A DNA stretch of 64,000 nucleotides from Semisulcospira habei (lineage: Eukaryota; Mollusca; Gastropoda; Semisulcospiridae), in assembly GCA_036245525.1 (NCBI GenBank), contig BTPG01000007.1, forward strand, positions 128,695,840 to 128,759,839. The letters run 5' to 3'. Below the pieces are notes generated by a model. That model searched no databases, had not been told where the DNA came from, and was given only the letters and a program-made list of their open reading frames with translations. A program made the position numbers and the translations under genes. Below are positions 31,630-42,264 of the stretch, piece by piece; position 1 is the first letter of the stretch; every line of letters begins with the position of its first letter.

Positions 31630-31965
31630 CCTAGTTACACATACCTTTTCCCTTCTAAACCATGTCGTGGTTTGAAGGTTCCTGTCATACGATTTACGAT
31701 TTTTTATATTTACGCACATTGAGATTAGGAACATGTTTGTACTTTTGCATGCTTGTAATACTTCTTATAAGTTTAAAGCTTCGTTTATATGATAGTTATT
31801 TATTCTGCGTGAATGGGTGCCTGTGTGTGCGCTTGTCTGGCTTGCTTTTTACACAATCTGTCTCATTCATGTTTACTTTCAGTTTACATATTTATATGCT
31901 CCTGTCCAAATTGAAACTGCTCCTTCGTGGGATAAATACAATTTGTTGACTTGACTAGCCACGTG
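31630..31965 (+). mobile_element. Possible 3' end of an unidentified retroelement
   Basis: T-rich sequence ending in GGGATAAATACAATTTGTTG and a repeated TTGACTTGACT. A GATAAATACAAT end followed by a short direct tail resembles the 3' end of several LINE clades. No target-site duplication or upstream domain found, so this is tentative. Confidence 0.25.
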
Positions 31966-32208
31966 CAATTGGAATAAATTTAAAGACTACAGAAATTATG
32001 CGTGCTGGTGACTTCATTTATACCATCTGTTCTCACAATGATGACATGAATTTGCGTTCATTCGACACTGACAACGAGAACATGAATACTAAACCGAAGG
32101 CCAACTCGGCAGCTGTGAAGAGATTGCCGCATACATTGTAATTCAACATCATTGCTACACTCTGAAAACATACCAGGCCAAGCTTTCACATGACGCAACA
32201 GTTTTGAG
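31966..32208. other. No gene seen
   Basis: Unassigned sequence. Confidence 0.4.
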
Positions 32209-32209
32209 A

Positions 32210-32256
32210 CACGCTGGTTACCACGCGCAACGGTTCGATGGAGATAACCAGTGTGG
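32210..32256. repeat. PAL-F palindrome, reduced copy
   Basis: ACACGCTGGTTACCACGC and CGATGGAGATAACCAGTGTG keep the outer arms (CTGGTTA and TAACCAG); the inner GATTCGCTACC part is gone. Confidence 0.65.
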
Positions 32257-32488
32257 CCGTGAGACGATGATGTGCCCTCTTTCGAGACCTCTCCCTCAGG
32301 GGGCCATATACCTAAGTCTTCCATTGCCTTCATTAAGCCGGCGTTTATCTCAGCGATTAATTCAATACTCACCTACCTCTGGGCATGCGCGTGGCATTGA
32401 CGGATAGCGGTCTGCGAATAGAGGCCATGAACACAGAGGCAGATTAGCCCAGATTAGGATCATCGCTGTATCCGTGTCAACTCCGTCT

Positions 32489-32553
32489 GCATGAGGCATA
32501 GATTCTCATGAGCCCCTGCATCGCAGGGGCTCATGAGAATCTATGCCTCTTGC
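32489..32553. repeat. PAL-A palindrome, copy 20
   Basis: T-type and nearly perfect: GCATGAGGCATAGATTCTC with GAGAATCTATGCCTCTTGC, centre CCCCTGCATCGCAGGGG. Confidence 0.95.
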
Positions 32554-33464
32554 TGACAGCTTATTTACCCCTTTACTTCTTAGAGGCAGTAAGGCTACAG
32601 GGTTTGTGTGGACTGCCCTAAGGGTCATGTTGACCTATGTCAAAGCGCGTGTGATGTTGAGTTGACCTGTCAAGCCATCTGTGGCGTACCGTGTCGGGTT
32701 ATTATTTATGGCTCATTTATTACCTTAAGAAAAGTATCCGCGCACGTTATAGCAATATAAAAAAAACAGCCTAAAGCACAGACAGAACGGACAGTGGACA
32801 AAAAACACCATAAACAAAACCGCAGAACAAAATAAAGGCGGCGTGGAATGTTTCGGCACGCGCGCGCGCACACACTACGTCACAGTACGTTAAACTACGT
32901 CAAATTAATACGTCATATAAAATTACGTTAGAGTAGGTCAAACTAGTCGAGCTATTACGTCATTCTCATCACATTACATCACGTCATATCACACCCACAG
33001 GCTCCATATTATACATGTATACCCACCTCGCACCCATTCCTTTCTGTCAGTTATTTGCATTGCTCATTAGAGAGCTGGTGCTTTATTTGACAGAAAAACG
33101 CAGCCTGTCATAACAAAAACAAAACAACGAAAACACACACATAAAAGAAACTGCCCGCGCATTTGTAGCCCAAAAAATAACAACAATAACACACTAACAC
33201 ACAAAAATTTAAAAGAAATGGCACAGCTCTGTAATAACAAAAAGTGCCTAGAACGCATCGGCAGGCGCAAAACACTCCGAAAGGAAACTGATCCCACTCC
33301 GTTCAAAAACAAGCAGCCGCGGATTTTATGGGCTTTCCTCGTGTTTGCGCCCTTAATGGGAACATGCGGATGTGCTCTCAAGGGAGCTGGCTTTGATAAC
33401 CCATAAAAACACTGCCTACCCCCCGGCATGCAATATATACTGCCTATTCCTCCCCCTCCCATTT
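32554..33464. other. No gene seen; TACGTCA-rich stretch at 32875-32995
   Basis: Loose repetition of TACGTCA and TACGTTA motifs over about 120 bp. CRE-like matches here follow from the repetition and are not evidence of a promoter. Confidence 0.45.
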
Positions 33465-33529
33465 GCAAAAGGCATAGATTCTCATGAGCCCCCGCGAACG
33501 CGGGGGCTCACGAGAATCAATGCCTCTTG
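33465..33529. repeat. PAL-A palindrome, copy 21 (mixed type)
   Basis: ATTC with GAAT in the arms but CCCCCGC with GCGGGGG at the centre, so the two paired sites can vary independently of each other. Confidence 0.93.
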
Positions 33530-33964
33530 AGAGAAGGTTTTCGCTCTCGTTGAAACCTCGTACGATGAAGATGAGCAGGGTTTAGGGCTGCGGCTAGACA
33601 GAAAGATTAGCGAATGAAATTTTCATGAATTTCCTGGGGCCAGGCTGTAAACCTGGGAATGACAGCCGCTTCTCACATTACCCATGTAGCGACGAGCGCA
33701 GCAACACGAAAGAGGGCTGTCATGTTTCTCTCTGTGTGTGTGGATAGAGTTCGATGGACATCAAGCCTACGCTGACAGCTACGTCATGAGGACATGTGCC
33801 TGTCGGAGGGGATGGGAGCAAGTCGTTTGAAGGAGTATACCGTTTGCCTTTTGGGATTAATAAAATGTTAGAGTTTTGGAATTCGAATGTTGAGGCCGTC
33901 TTCCGCAAAGAACGCGGCGTTATGTTTTGGATTCCACAGATTTGGAGCAGATTTTGGCCAAGAC

Positions 33965-34434
33965 GGCAACAGACCCGAAAGACGTCACTGGCACGGACCC
34001 GAAAAACATCACTGGCACAGAAGAAAAAAACGTCACCGGCACAGACCCGAAAGACGTCACAGGCACAGACTCGAAAGACGTCAAAGGCACAGACCCGAAA
34101 GACGTCAAAGGCACAGACCCGAAAGCCGAAAGACGTCACAGGCACAGACCCGAAAGACGTCACTGGCACAGAACCGAAAGGCGTCACCGGCACAGAACCG
34201 AAAGGCGTCACCGGCACAGAACCGAAAGACGTCACTGGCACAGAACCGAAATACATCACTGGCACAGAACCGAAAGGCGTCACCGGCACAAAACCGAAAG
34301 ACGTCACTGGCACAGAAGAGAAAGGCGTCACAGGCACAGACCCGAAAGACGTCACCGGCATAGAACCGAAAGACGTCACTGGCACATAACAGAAAGACGT
34401 CACTGGCACAGAAGAGAAAGGCGTCACCGGCAAT
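33965..34434. repeat. Minisatellite, about 19 units of 24 bp
   Basis: Unit CCGAAAGACGTCACTGGC then ACAGAC or ACAGAA. Variation is confined to a few positions (GACGTC or GGCGTC, ACCCG or AACCG, ACTGG or ACAGG). Because 24 is a multiple of 3, frames stay open on both strands and encode KDVTGTDP-type or VPVTSFGS-type repeats. A unit at 34116-34135 carries a 10-bp duplication that shifts the frame, which argues against coding. Confidence 0.95.
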
Positions 34435-34602
34435 CGGACTCGACACAGTTCCATGCCAAGCCTGGTGTTCTCGCCGATGACTTTTTTTTCAAACACTGAA
34501 AAAGTACAATATCGACGACGGTCAAACGAAAAATTTAGATCTGAGACCGAAGCCCATTTAGTGCTAACCACCTGGGCTGTGTTGCAAGACAGAGATTAAT
34601 TC

Positions 34603-34663
34603 ATGCGCAAGTCACTAAGCAATGTGCTTAGTGACTTGCGCAGGGCTAAACTCACTCATGCAA
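34603..34663. repeat. PAL-E palindrome, copy 6, compact
   Basis: TGCGCAAGTCACTAAGCA faces TGCTTAGTGACTTGCGCA with only ATG left between them. GTCACTAAG with CTTAGTGAC is a paired change from GCCACTAAG with CTTAGTGGC. Right flank GGCTAAACTCACTCATGCA. Confidence 0.92.
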
Positions 34664-35270
34664 CTAAACCCTGGACCAAGTCTTATTCCTTGTGATTCAT
34701 ATGGACCACGTTCATTTCTGCATGTGACATCTTTTTCTTGTCAGAGTAGCAACCGCTATGTACAGAAACAATCCATGTGCTTAAGTTCTCATTACAAATG
34801 GCCAGGATCGACCAGAAAGCACGAGCGTTCACGCCAAAGAAGATGGGCCAGCCTTGACACCGCGAAGGAGGTGCTTGATTAGCCTGACATCACAGGGTGC
34901 TCAGCTAAGAAAGTCATATATATCCTTGAACTATATATCATGGTTGGCCGTGACGCCTCTCCCGTAGACGTTCTCGATGGCCGTTGTAAGACAACAGACG
35001 ACCAAATGCATGGTCATGAGGTCGAACAAACCACACGTCAGTCGTTGCACCCGGGGACTAAGTTGCCTGCGGAAGGGGAAAACGATTATGCGCGGCCGGC
35101 CAATGCACTATGCAGCCAGGGCCGGATCACGGCGGATGAATATTTCAGCGCTAGTCTGGGGTACGGGCACTCTTGGGAGATGTTTTGGAACGGTGTTAAC
35201 ACGTTAAACCCTAGGGTAGAATTTCCAAAGTTTTCGAGCTATCTTTACAATACTACATTACAATTCAGGT
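34664..35270. other. No gene seen
   Basis: A PAL-B end remnant (CCTTGAACTATATATCATGG) lies near 34923. Otherwise unassigned. Confidence 0.45.
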
Positions 35271-35361
35271 TGACCGTGATAGTTCAAGGGTGGTGACAAA
35301 ATAGCATGTCGCCTGTAGGTGCCAAGCTATTCTGGCACTACCCTTGAACTATCATTGTCGA
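35271..35361. repeat. PAL-B palindrome with CATGATAG extension
   Basis: GACCGTGATAGTTCAAGGG and GGTGACAAAATAGCATGTCG face TAGGTGCCAAGCTATTCTGG and CACTACCCTTGAACTATC. The left inner arm is diverged. A half copy (TTCTAACACCACTC then TTGAACTATCATG) follows at about 35393-35425. Confidence 0.82.
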
Positions 35362-35504
35362 TGTACAACTTCTTATAGTCCTAGCTGAAATATTCTAACA
35401 CCACTCTTGAACTATCATGATCTATACCTAGTTATAGTGAGCCAGAGCAAAATATTGGTGATATTGCTAAATGTAGCTACTGGTAGAGACATACCACTTG
35501 TCTT

Positions 35505-35664
35505 CCCCCCCCCTCCCCCCCCCCCCCCCCCCCAATCCATTTTCCCACTGTCGTCAGTTTACACACGTCTTTCAGCTTGCTTGCAGTTTCTCGTCTCGTT
35601 GGAACGTCAAAATGACAAAATCAACCAGATTGTTTCCTGGCGCAACACAGAAGGAACAACGACC

Positions 35665-35696
<32 letters not shown>

Positions 35697-35740
35697 CCCG
35701 ACACAGCCCCCCCCCCCCCCCCCAAATCTTCCCCAAGCCA
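35505..35740. repeat. C-runs and (CT)n block
   Basis: C-rich homopolymer at 35505-35533, CT repeat at 35663-35687, and another C-run at 35707-35723. Confidence 0.93.
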
Positions 35741-35940
35741 CTCAATCACGCGAGAAACGCGCGGCGAAACAGAAGCCATAATCAGCCCCGAACAAGACGT
35801 AACAAGGCCAAATAGCGGAGCAGGGTAACAGACAAGCTGAAGTAATTCCCCAACATACGCTCTTAGCTGTTTTTTTCCTGGCCGCCTAATGTTGTGTTTG
35901 GCTCGTCAGCCGTCTAGAATCCCTCACGCCAGTTCCGTCA

Positions 35941-36005
35941 GCAAGAGGCATAGATTCTCATGAGTCCCTGCCTTGGCAGGGGCTCATGAGAATCTATGCC
36001 TCTTG
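35941..36005. repeat. PAL-A palindrome, copy 22
   Basis: T-type. GAGTCCCTGCC-TT-GGCAGGGGCTC with one unmatched base. Outer arms perfect. Confidence 0.94.
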
Positions 36006-36477
36006 TTGACCTGGGTTTTGGCTGCAGCCGCTTCTCAAAATGAGAGCGTTATTTAGAGTGGATCTGCACGCGAAAGCCTGTCGGAATTCCAGCACGCAAG
36101 ATTACTGCCAGAAATGTAACGTTTAAGCCAATTTCTCTCCGCCCCCCCCCCCCCCCCCCTTTCTCCCATTCCTCTCAGCAATACCACATAATGCACGAGG
36201 AATAAATATATCCGAGATTTGGCGTACAGACTAGCACACACAAATGCTGCGGGCACCGAACACTACACAAAAGCCTTAAGCATGAAGAGACGGTATCGAA
36301 GATCTCTCGTATAATCTCAGCTGAGCATACGCCTGACACGAGACCCGAGCTGCGTGTCACTGTGCGCAGACATGATTGATGACGGTATCAGTTACCCGGG
36401 GTTGCAAGATCAGATCGACACAGCTGGGTATCTGGGTGGGAGTCATACAGTCAGTCATCCACCCAGACAAAAGTCAA

Positions 36478-36480
<3 letters not shown>
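36006..36480. other. No gene seen; C-run at 36142-36160
   Basis: Unassigned apart from the homopolymer. Confidence 0.45.

Positions 36481-36520
<40 letters not shown>
36481..36520. repeat. Poly(A), about 40 bp
   Basis: Uninterrupted A run. No retroposed gene seen upstream. Confidence 0.96.
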
Positions 36521-36522
<2 letters not shown>

Positions 36523-36679
36523 ACAACAACAACACACACTTGCCACGCTACTCAACTAGAACAAGCTTTCAAGCTTGACGTTGCGGAAACAAGCCCTGAT
36601 TATTGCTTTGTGAATAATGGAGACACTCTGCCAACTTTCCGCATCTCCTCATTTGTCACAATGCCCGGGAGAACGCAAC

Positions 36680-36930
36680 ACTGAGATGGGCTGGTAATGC
36701 AATGGAGTCCTCGCGAAGTCCACACGGCAGCAGGTATTTTCTCTTTTTCTGTTGGTGTTCCTACACCAGTCACGCGTGTAAAGGAGAACATGTTTTACGC
36801 GGCCACCCTTTTCAGAGATACCGCAACACAGAGCAATGGAGCCCTCGCGAGGTCCAAAAGGCAGCAGATATTTACTCTTTTCTGATGGCGTTAGTTCATC
36901 AGTCATACATGTACAGCAGAGCCTGGTTTG
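36680..36930. repeat. Two tandem units, period about 134 bp
   Basis: GCAATGGAGTCCTCGCGA and GGCAGCAGGTATTTTCTC near 36699 recur near 36833 as GCAATGGAGCCCTCGCGA and GGCAGCAGATATTTACTC, both preceded by CCGCAACAC or ACGCAACAC. Confidence 0.85.
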
Positions 36931-36950
36931 AGCTACCAAAATTTCGAAAG

Positions 36951-37044
36951 ATCACCTGTCATGAAAGACCATCATTTAGGTGGATGTAGCTGTGACGGCT
37001 GTGGCTGTAGCCATCTAAATGATGGTCTTTCAGGGCAGGTGACA
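36951..37044. repeat. PAL-H palindrome, copy 2
   Basis: ATCACCTGTCATGAAAGACC then ATCATTTAGGTGG, facing CCATCTAAATGATGG then TCTTTCAGGGCAGGTGAC around a GCTGTGACGGCTGTGGC centre. The inner arm differs from copy 1 at 5454. Confidence 0.88.
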
Positions 37045-37107
37045 ATTTGTGCCCTTCAAGAATTCTCTTCTACCACTTTAGTTTTAACTGCAAAAAAAGG
37101 TGGCTGC

Positions 37108-37318
37108 TTAACCCATATTATACTGAGGATAAATTTAAAAGCTTCAAATTTGTACATTATAGTACTTACAGATAATGATATAGACCAATGGCTTTAGTTC
37201 AAGCGTGGTGCCTGAATAGCTTGGCACCTAGAGGCGCCAAGCTATTCTGGCACTACCCTTGAACTATTTTAGTCAAACTTATTTCACACCCTGGTGTATT
37301 CCGAATGATAAGGGTTAA
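37108..37318. mobile_element. TTAA-1 miniature element with PAL-B core
   Basis: TTAACCCATATTATACTGAG at the left and CCGAATGATAAGGGTTAA at the right. Core about 37195-37266 with centre GGCACCTAGAGGCGCC. Same orientation as 18538 and 24426. Confidence 0.93.
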
Positions 37319-37493
37319 AGGAGCGTTGCCTTTGCGAACCGTCAACAAATAATTGGCATTCAACGCATGAACAATTCAAATGCAAATGGGGCAAGCAAAA
37401 GGCTCAAATCGTCCAAAAAGCAATGGGCGTTGATTTTCACAGAAATCTATACCACTTGCAAATGAGTTGCTGGGGGCGGAGGTACAGAAACAA

Positions 37494-37612
37494 GCTCAGC
37501 CGCACTCGTGAGTGACCTCAAATCCTGCGCACGCCACTACGCGAGGTGCACCGCCTGTGCGGCGGAACACCTCGCGCAGTGGCTGGCGCGAGGATTTAGG
37601 CTCAACTCCTGC
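37494..37612. repeat. PAL-E palindrome, copy 7, strongly changed but still paired
   Basis: GCCACTACGCGAGGTG faces CACCTCGCGCAGTGGC, and AAATCCTGCGC faces GCGAGGATTT. Relative to the other copies (CTAAGCAAGGTG with CACCTTGCTTAG) several substitutions are matched in both arms. Confidence 0.9.
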
Positions 37613-38205
37613 AGCAGAAGCCGCTGCTGCCTTATCGTGTAAGCGACTAATGGGCAAAGCATGTTACAGGCCGTGTCGGACACGGACAAGGGGATGTTCG
37701 CATTATCCACAATGATGGAACAGCAACCCAGGCCGATTACGTGCAAGTTAAGGGCAATGTCATTTATTGCTTGCCGCATGAATAGCACAGTTATAATACG
37801 AGCCTCACTGATAGCGCTCTGTTGTCGAAAACTTCACAGTGGCGGTGACGTGCACTACGACGTACAAGATAAGAAACGAGGCCTCAACCAGACTTTTCCA
37901 CCCGCATTGGCATAGACTCAAATGTGCTCCCGCAGCCGCAAAGACTCATGAGTCTTTCTGGCGGCGGTCCTCTCCATTTACATCCTCAAACTGAGGAAGC
38001 CATCCGGGTTCTCAAGGACGACGGTGAAGGAAACAGATGGACTTCGATATGAGGGAGACGCGGAACTCCGGCTGTTGTTGGAATACAGCGCGCCAAGTTC
38101 TCACAGGAAACGGCAGAACTTGCCTGACGGCACGATATGCTGCAAGTCAACTTTAACCACAAGGCCATCCTTCATTTGTGGAATATGTCAAACTGATCTT
38201 GGTCA
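37613..38205. other. No gene seen
   Basis: Unassigned sequence. Confidence 0.4.
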
Positions 38206-38259
38206 GCAAGGGGCATACACTATGATTCTCGTGAGTTCATGAGAGTCTATGCCTTTCGC
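38206..38259. repeat. PAL-A palindrome, centre-deleted and decayed
   Basis: GCAAGGGGCATACACTATG at the left, CATGAGAGTCTATGCCTTTC at the right, TTCTCGTGAGTT between. Confidence 0.72.
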
Positions 38260-38409
38260 AGATGACGTAGGATTTCGCGTTTGTTCCGGTAGTGCAAAGG
38301 TTATAAATCTTGTTAGAAGGTCAGCCTTATTATAAGGCGATAGTTGGGAGATGTGCAGTCAGACAGCATTGTTGGTGTTGCACGTTTACGTGGTGATAAA
38401 TTAACAAAG

Positions 38410-38476
<67 letters not shown>
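38410..38476. repeat. (AC)n microsatellite
   Basis: About 32 CA units. Confidence 0.98.
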
Positions 38477-38478
<2 letters not shown>

Positions 38479-39020
38479 TGACAGGGTAAACAGAAAGTCC
38501 TGTGGTCGGCTCCACACGGGCCGACTATGGCTGGAGCCGGCCAAAGTACTTTTTGTTCACTATGTATCTTCTTGGGAGCCACAGACCTGACAGCGTTATA
38601 TCCGATTTCGCGCTATTCTGATGCTCGTAACACAAAGGCTGACCTGTATTTTGTTCTACCATTGCTTTCGTTTTCACACCGATCTGGGGCATCATCAAAG
38701 GAAACCCCTGCCTCCTGCAAAATCAAAGCAATTCCTAAGGTCACTTTGTCTCTATCACTCTGGCGCCACTTAGATACAAATAAACGCTCCGATCACGTGT
38801 CAGGGCCTTTTCCAACTAGCGACATCGACGGCGCTACGACGACAACCACCCGCATCCCCACCAGCGTCCAGCACCACCATCAGACCGGCGGCCAGGCAGA
38901 GCAGGCACTAAATTGAATTTACTGCTGACAGGAAAGCGGTCCATCCATTCTTCAAGCGCTGGCTGAAACTCCCAGACTTTTTTCCCTGAGAAGCATAGAT
39001 GTAAATATCTCACTCCTTTA
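38477..39020. other. No gene seen
   Basis: Unassigned sequence. Confidence 0.4.
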
Positions 39021-39021
39021 A

Positions 39022-39078
39022 ACAAGAGGCATACATCCTCATGAGCCCCTGCGACTCGTGAGGGTCTGTGTCTCTGGC
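39022..39078. repeat. PAL-A palindrome, shortened
   Basis: ACAAGAGGCATACATCCTC and ATGAGCCCCTGCGA, then a decayed right arm CTCGTGAGGGTCTGTGTCTC. Confidence 0.75.
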
Positions 39079-39179
39079 AGTCAGCTGTCCTTTTCGGAGC
39101 TTCATACAGTCTTAAATGCAGCTGAATCACCTAGCCATCTTTTCTTGAGAAACACATATATAAAAGAGGGTCAGTCACT

Positions 39180-39249
39180 GCAAGGAAGAGCCATAGATCC
39201 TCATCAGCCTCTGCCATTGCAGGGGCTCATGAGGATCTACGCCTCTTGT
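39180..39249. repeat. PAL-A palindrome, copy 23
   Basis: C-type. AGAGCCATAGATCCTCATC at the left, CATGAGGATCTACGCCTCTT at the right, centre CTCTGCCATTGCAGGGG. Confidence 0.88.
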
Positions 39250-39582
39250 AGATGGATGGATTTTCAGCCGCTGCCCTTGTCCAGGGTCTTCTACAGTTTT
39301 TAGACATTCTGATCCCTGAACCTGAGGTCTGTGTCCATTAGGGGACAACTAATTTCCACTGGCTGCTTGCGGTCTGCTCTTGTAGTGGAGACAGACAGGG
39401 GGCTGACTTTATTCTCTCCTCCATTGGCGAAAGCGAGTAGCAGTGTGTCCATTTCTGTTAAAGACTTTTTTTCTTTCTTTTTTTTTAATGCGGGGAGGCT
39501 AAAAATGTAAGGACCTCAAAAAGGGGCTCACAAAACCATAAAATTTGTAATCGTACAGTTTATAAGCTGTAAGTAGCGTGAA

Positions 39583-39664
39583 CCTTTTGGGTGTCGGTAG
39601 CGCTTTTGGTCGAGGTGATCCTTGCTGGAAATCACCTCGACCAAAATCGCTAACACCCAAAGGC
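39583..39664. repeat. PAL-C palindrome, copy 3, diverged but paired
   Basis: CCTTTTGGGTGTCGGTAGCG and CTTTTGGTCGAGGTGAT face ATCACCTCGACCAAAAT and CGCTAACACCCAAAGG. TTGGTCGAGG with CCTCGACCAA differs from the TTTGTCGCG type in both arms. Confidence 0.9.
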
Positions 39665-40250
39665 CTTCCTCACTCCACCACTCCCACTCTCCAGCGCGTC
39701 CAGAACAATGCTGCCCGCCTCGTCCTCAGAAAGAAAAAAATCCGACCACATCACTCCCCTGCTCAAGCTTCTTCACTGGCTCCCCATCCCCCAACGCATC
39801 CAATACAAGATTCTGTCTCTCTGCTACAAATCCCTGAACAACTGCGCTCCTGCCTATCTCTCCAACTTACTTCAGCCCTACACTCCTCCCCTCTTCCTCC
39901 GCTCCGCCTCCGACCCTCTCCGCCTCCTCATCCCCCGCACCAAACTCAGCACTTTCGGCCCCCGCTCCTTCTCAGTATACGGTCCATCCACCTGAAACAC
40001 TCTTCCACTCTCTCTCCGTCAGAAACACTCGCTCTCCTCCTTCCAGTCCGCCTTCAAAACTCACCTCTTTCAACAGTTCTAGCACTATATCACCACACTC
40101 CCCACCCCAAGCTGACCGTCGTAATGTATTTTCACTATTTGTGTTACGTGAGTCATTGTCTAAAGCGTGCGCATGCGTGTGCGAGTTGTGAGTGCGCGCT
40201 TAGAGTTATAATTATTATAAGATAAGCGCATTATAAATACCGTTATTATT
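39665..40250 (+). mobile_element. L2-clade LINE, 5'-truncated 3' end
   Basis: The C-terminal part of an L2-type ORF2 is readable across a frameshift near 39735: LQRVQNNAARLVL, then HITPLLKLLHWLPIPQRIQY, KILSLCYKSLN, YLSNLLQPYTP, and LIPRTKLSTFGPRSFSV. The 3' UTR ends in GCGCATTATAAATACCGTTA followed by a TTATTATT-type tail, as L2 elements do. This region is not a host gene. It starts directly at the edge of the PAL-C palindrome. I did not find a target-site duplication. Confidence 0.88.
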
Positions 40251-40330
40251 TATTATTAATAATTATTAAACCACTGAGCACTGAGGTCGAAAGTCAACAA
40301 TTTGTAAGACTGCATAACATTTGAGGAGAT

Positions 40331-40403
40331 GGATCGATCATAATTGATCAGCAGTAGTCCTGTAGCTGTTTTGACACTTCCCTTGAACTATCATGGTCGA
40401 TCC
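40331..40403. repeat. PAL-B palindrome, decayed
   Basis: GGATCGATCATAATTGATC at the left and TCCCTTGAACTATCATGG then TCGATCC at the right. The inner arms are lost. Confidence 0.65.
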
Positions 40404-40614
40404 AGTTGTAGGTTTACCGAAAGCTAGTAGGAGATGCCCGTTTCACGTCCTTATCTAAACTTGTCACTGACAAAGCAGTGCCTGAAAAGCTTGCGTCCTG
40501 GACAGATGCCGAGTTGTTTTAGCACTACCTCTAGATTTTTGGGGTCGTTTCCCGTCTAGTCGCCGAGGCTGAAGTGGAAGATATACTGCACCACTTTGCA
40601 TTCATTACGTTTGT

Positions 40615-40809
40615 TTAACTCATTCAGCCCGGCGCACGTATTTCCCAAATTTTGGAGGCGTCACGTAACGACTATGCACCTGTTGCAGGAGATGGGTCGA
40701 CCATGATAATTCAAGGGTAGCTTGGCGCCGACAGCTAATCTGGCACTGCCCTTGAATTATCATGGTCGATCCATCTCCTGCTGTAGTGCGTCAGGCCTGA
40801 ATGGGTTAA
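40615..40809. mobile_element. TTAA-3 miniature element with PAL-B core
   Basis: TTAACTCATTCAGCCCGG at the left, GGCCTGAATGGGTTAA at the right. The core has GATGGGTCGACCATGATAAT on the left and ATTATCATGGTCGATCCATC on the right, with GGGTAGCTTGGCGCC and CTAATCTGGCACTGCCC inside, so the left inner arm is shortened. Confidence 0.9.
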
Positions 40810-41178
40810 TGCCCGGGTTATAAATTGAATAGCGCTCGCAACGCGGCACTTAACAAGCTTAATGTGTGGGGACCCAGTTCACGGTCGTTGTCCGGACGGG
40901 GGTGTGAAGGCTGATAAGACATGCGACACCCGCCCGAGCATTTAATGCGCCCACGTTTTCACAGCCACTACAAAAAGGATTTTAATTTGCATCCTAAACC
41001 GAAACCGGTGTCCTCATTTAACACGCTTCTGTTCTTGCTGGCTGAACGTTCGTCGCCCTGACGTCAGCCTTATGCCGACTCACGTGCGAAGGATTGCCCA
41101 TTAGTCAGAGCTTACTTTACAACCTGTTCATTATAACCCCTTCACTGGGACCGGAGAAAAGGTCAACGTCAACCAAGT
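40810..41178. other. No gene seen
   Basis: Unassigned sequence. Confidence 0.4.
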
Positions 41179-41246
41179 GCAAGAGGCTTAGATCCTCATC
41201 AGCCCTCCGCAATTGCGGAGGGCTGATGAGGATCTAAGCCTCTTGC
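41179..41246. repeat. PAL-A palindrome, copy 24, perfect
   Basis: A 68-bp perfect palindrome with several paired changes: AGGCTTAGATCC with GGATCTAAGCCT, CTCATCAGCC with GGCTGATGAG, and CCTCCGC with GCGGAGG. It is the clearest single case of arm-matched divergence. Confidence 0.97.
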
Positions 41247-41402
41247 CGATACCGCTGTTTATCCGTATTCCTTGGACAGCTGGGACACGTTGACATGACA
41301 GAGTTCAGAAACACTGGTAGCAAAGGGGTTGAAAAGCTGAAGCAAACCATTTTCTAGCTGAACGAACCTCTGCCCTAGGAAGGCCAAAAGACATTATGTT
41401 CA

Positions 41403-41465
41403 TTTTTGTGAAAAGCGCATTTTTTTTCATTACGATACAATGAATATCTCGCTTTTCACAAAAAA
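41403..41465. repeat. PAL-G palindrome, copy 2
   Basis: TTTTTGTGAAAAGCGCATT faces AATATCTCGCTTTTCACAAAAA around TTTCATTACGATACAATG. Confidence 0.88.
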
Positions 41466-41781
41466 TGGACTGACGTCACAAGCTGACGACAGTGCGACGA
41501 AACGTTCAACCAGCAAAAACAGAAGCGTGTTAAATGAGTGTTTTGCCTTTAGACAGAAGATCTAAACAAAAGTACTTATTCACACGCGAATGACGACCAA
41601 GACTGCATTAACACAGCGTGTCACTTAATGCTATCTTACGCCAACCGCAGTTTGCTTAGAGAGAAAGGGCAAGACACCAACGGTGGCTTGCGACTCAAAG
41701 TCAAAAAGCCGGACCATGTTTTACTTAGCAGGAAAAAGAACATCGCTAGGCTAGTCCGATATGACGTCCAACCACACATGT

Positions 41782-41848
41782 GCAAGAGGCATAGATCCTC
41801 ATGCGGCCCCCGCATCTGCGGGGGCTCGAGAGGATCTATGCCTCTTGC
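41782..41848. repeat. PAL-A palindrome, copy 25
   Basis: C-type. GCAAGAGGCATAGATCCTC with GAGGATCTATGCCTCTTGC, centre CCCCCGCATCTGCGGGGG, and CATGCGGC against GCTCGA unmatched. Confidence 0.93.
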
Positions 41849-42103
41849 TTCGGGCACAATCTCTCAGGCAGACTACATCAGAAGTATCGACCTCGCTGCC
41901 AGAAAGAAAGAGAGGCCAGAGTATTTTTCGATGCGGAGGGCAAAATGTTGGATGGGGTGCTGGACCCGGCCCACTAATGCTCCACAAGCCCCCCAATTCA
42001 ATTCGGACAATGCCGAACCGCCCGGGGGACTTGGAATCAGGTCTGGGAGCTAACTCTGCGCAATTCCTCAAGCTGACGGTCTTACTGCGGCTGATATTCG
42101 TCA

Positions 42104-42168
42104 CCAAGAGGCATAGATTATCATGTGCCCCTGCTTCGCAGAGGCTAACGAAAATCTATGCCTCTTGC
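42104..42168. repeat. PAL-A palindrome, copy 26
   Basis: CCAAGAGGCATAGATTATC at the left and GAAAATCTATGCCTCTTGC at the right. Inner arm decayed (CATGTGCCCCTGCTTC). Confidence 0.85.
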
Positions 42169-42238
42169 AGCCTCTATGCTTCTCAGGGAAGAAGGGTGGT
42201 GGGGACCAGCGCGACTTATGGTCTGGTTTGGGGGGAAA

Positions 42239-42264
42239 AGAAAAAAAAAAAAAAAAAAAAAAAA
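42239..42264. repeat. Poly(A) run
   Basis: About 25 A. Confidence 0.95.

Noticed and set aside
31630..31965. Confident LINE 3' end
   Set aside because: Only the ATAAATACAAT-type end supports it. No protein remnant or duplication, so it is kept as a low-confidence feature only.
32875..32995. Cluster of CRE-like promoter sites
   Set aside because: TACGTCA matches arise from a loose local repeat. No transcription start or gene is associated.
33720..34571. A 283-codon gene on the minus strand
   Set aside because: Built on the 24-bp minisatellite. Flanks show no codon bias or domain, and frames of similar length are open on the other strand.
36481..36520. Poly(A) tail of a processed pseudogene
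   Set aside because: No coding similarity upstream and no flanking duplication seen. It may be a simple expansion.
39578..40225. A 215-codon host gene
   Set aside because: It is a frameshifted L2 ORF2 C-terminus. The matching residues lie in a different frame from the long open one.
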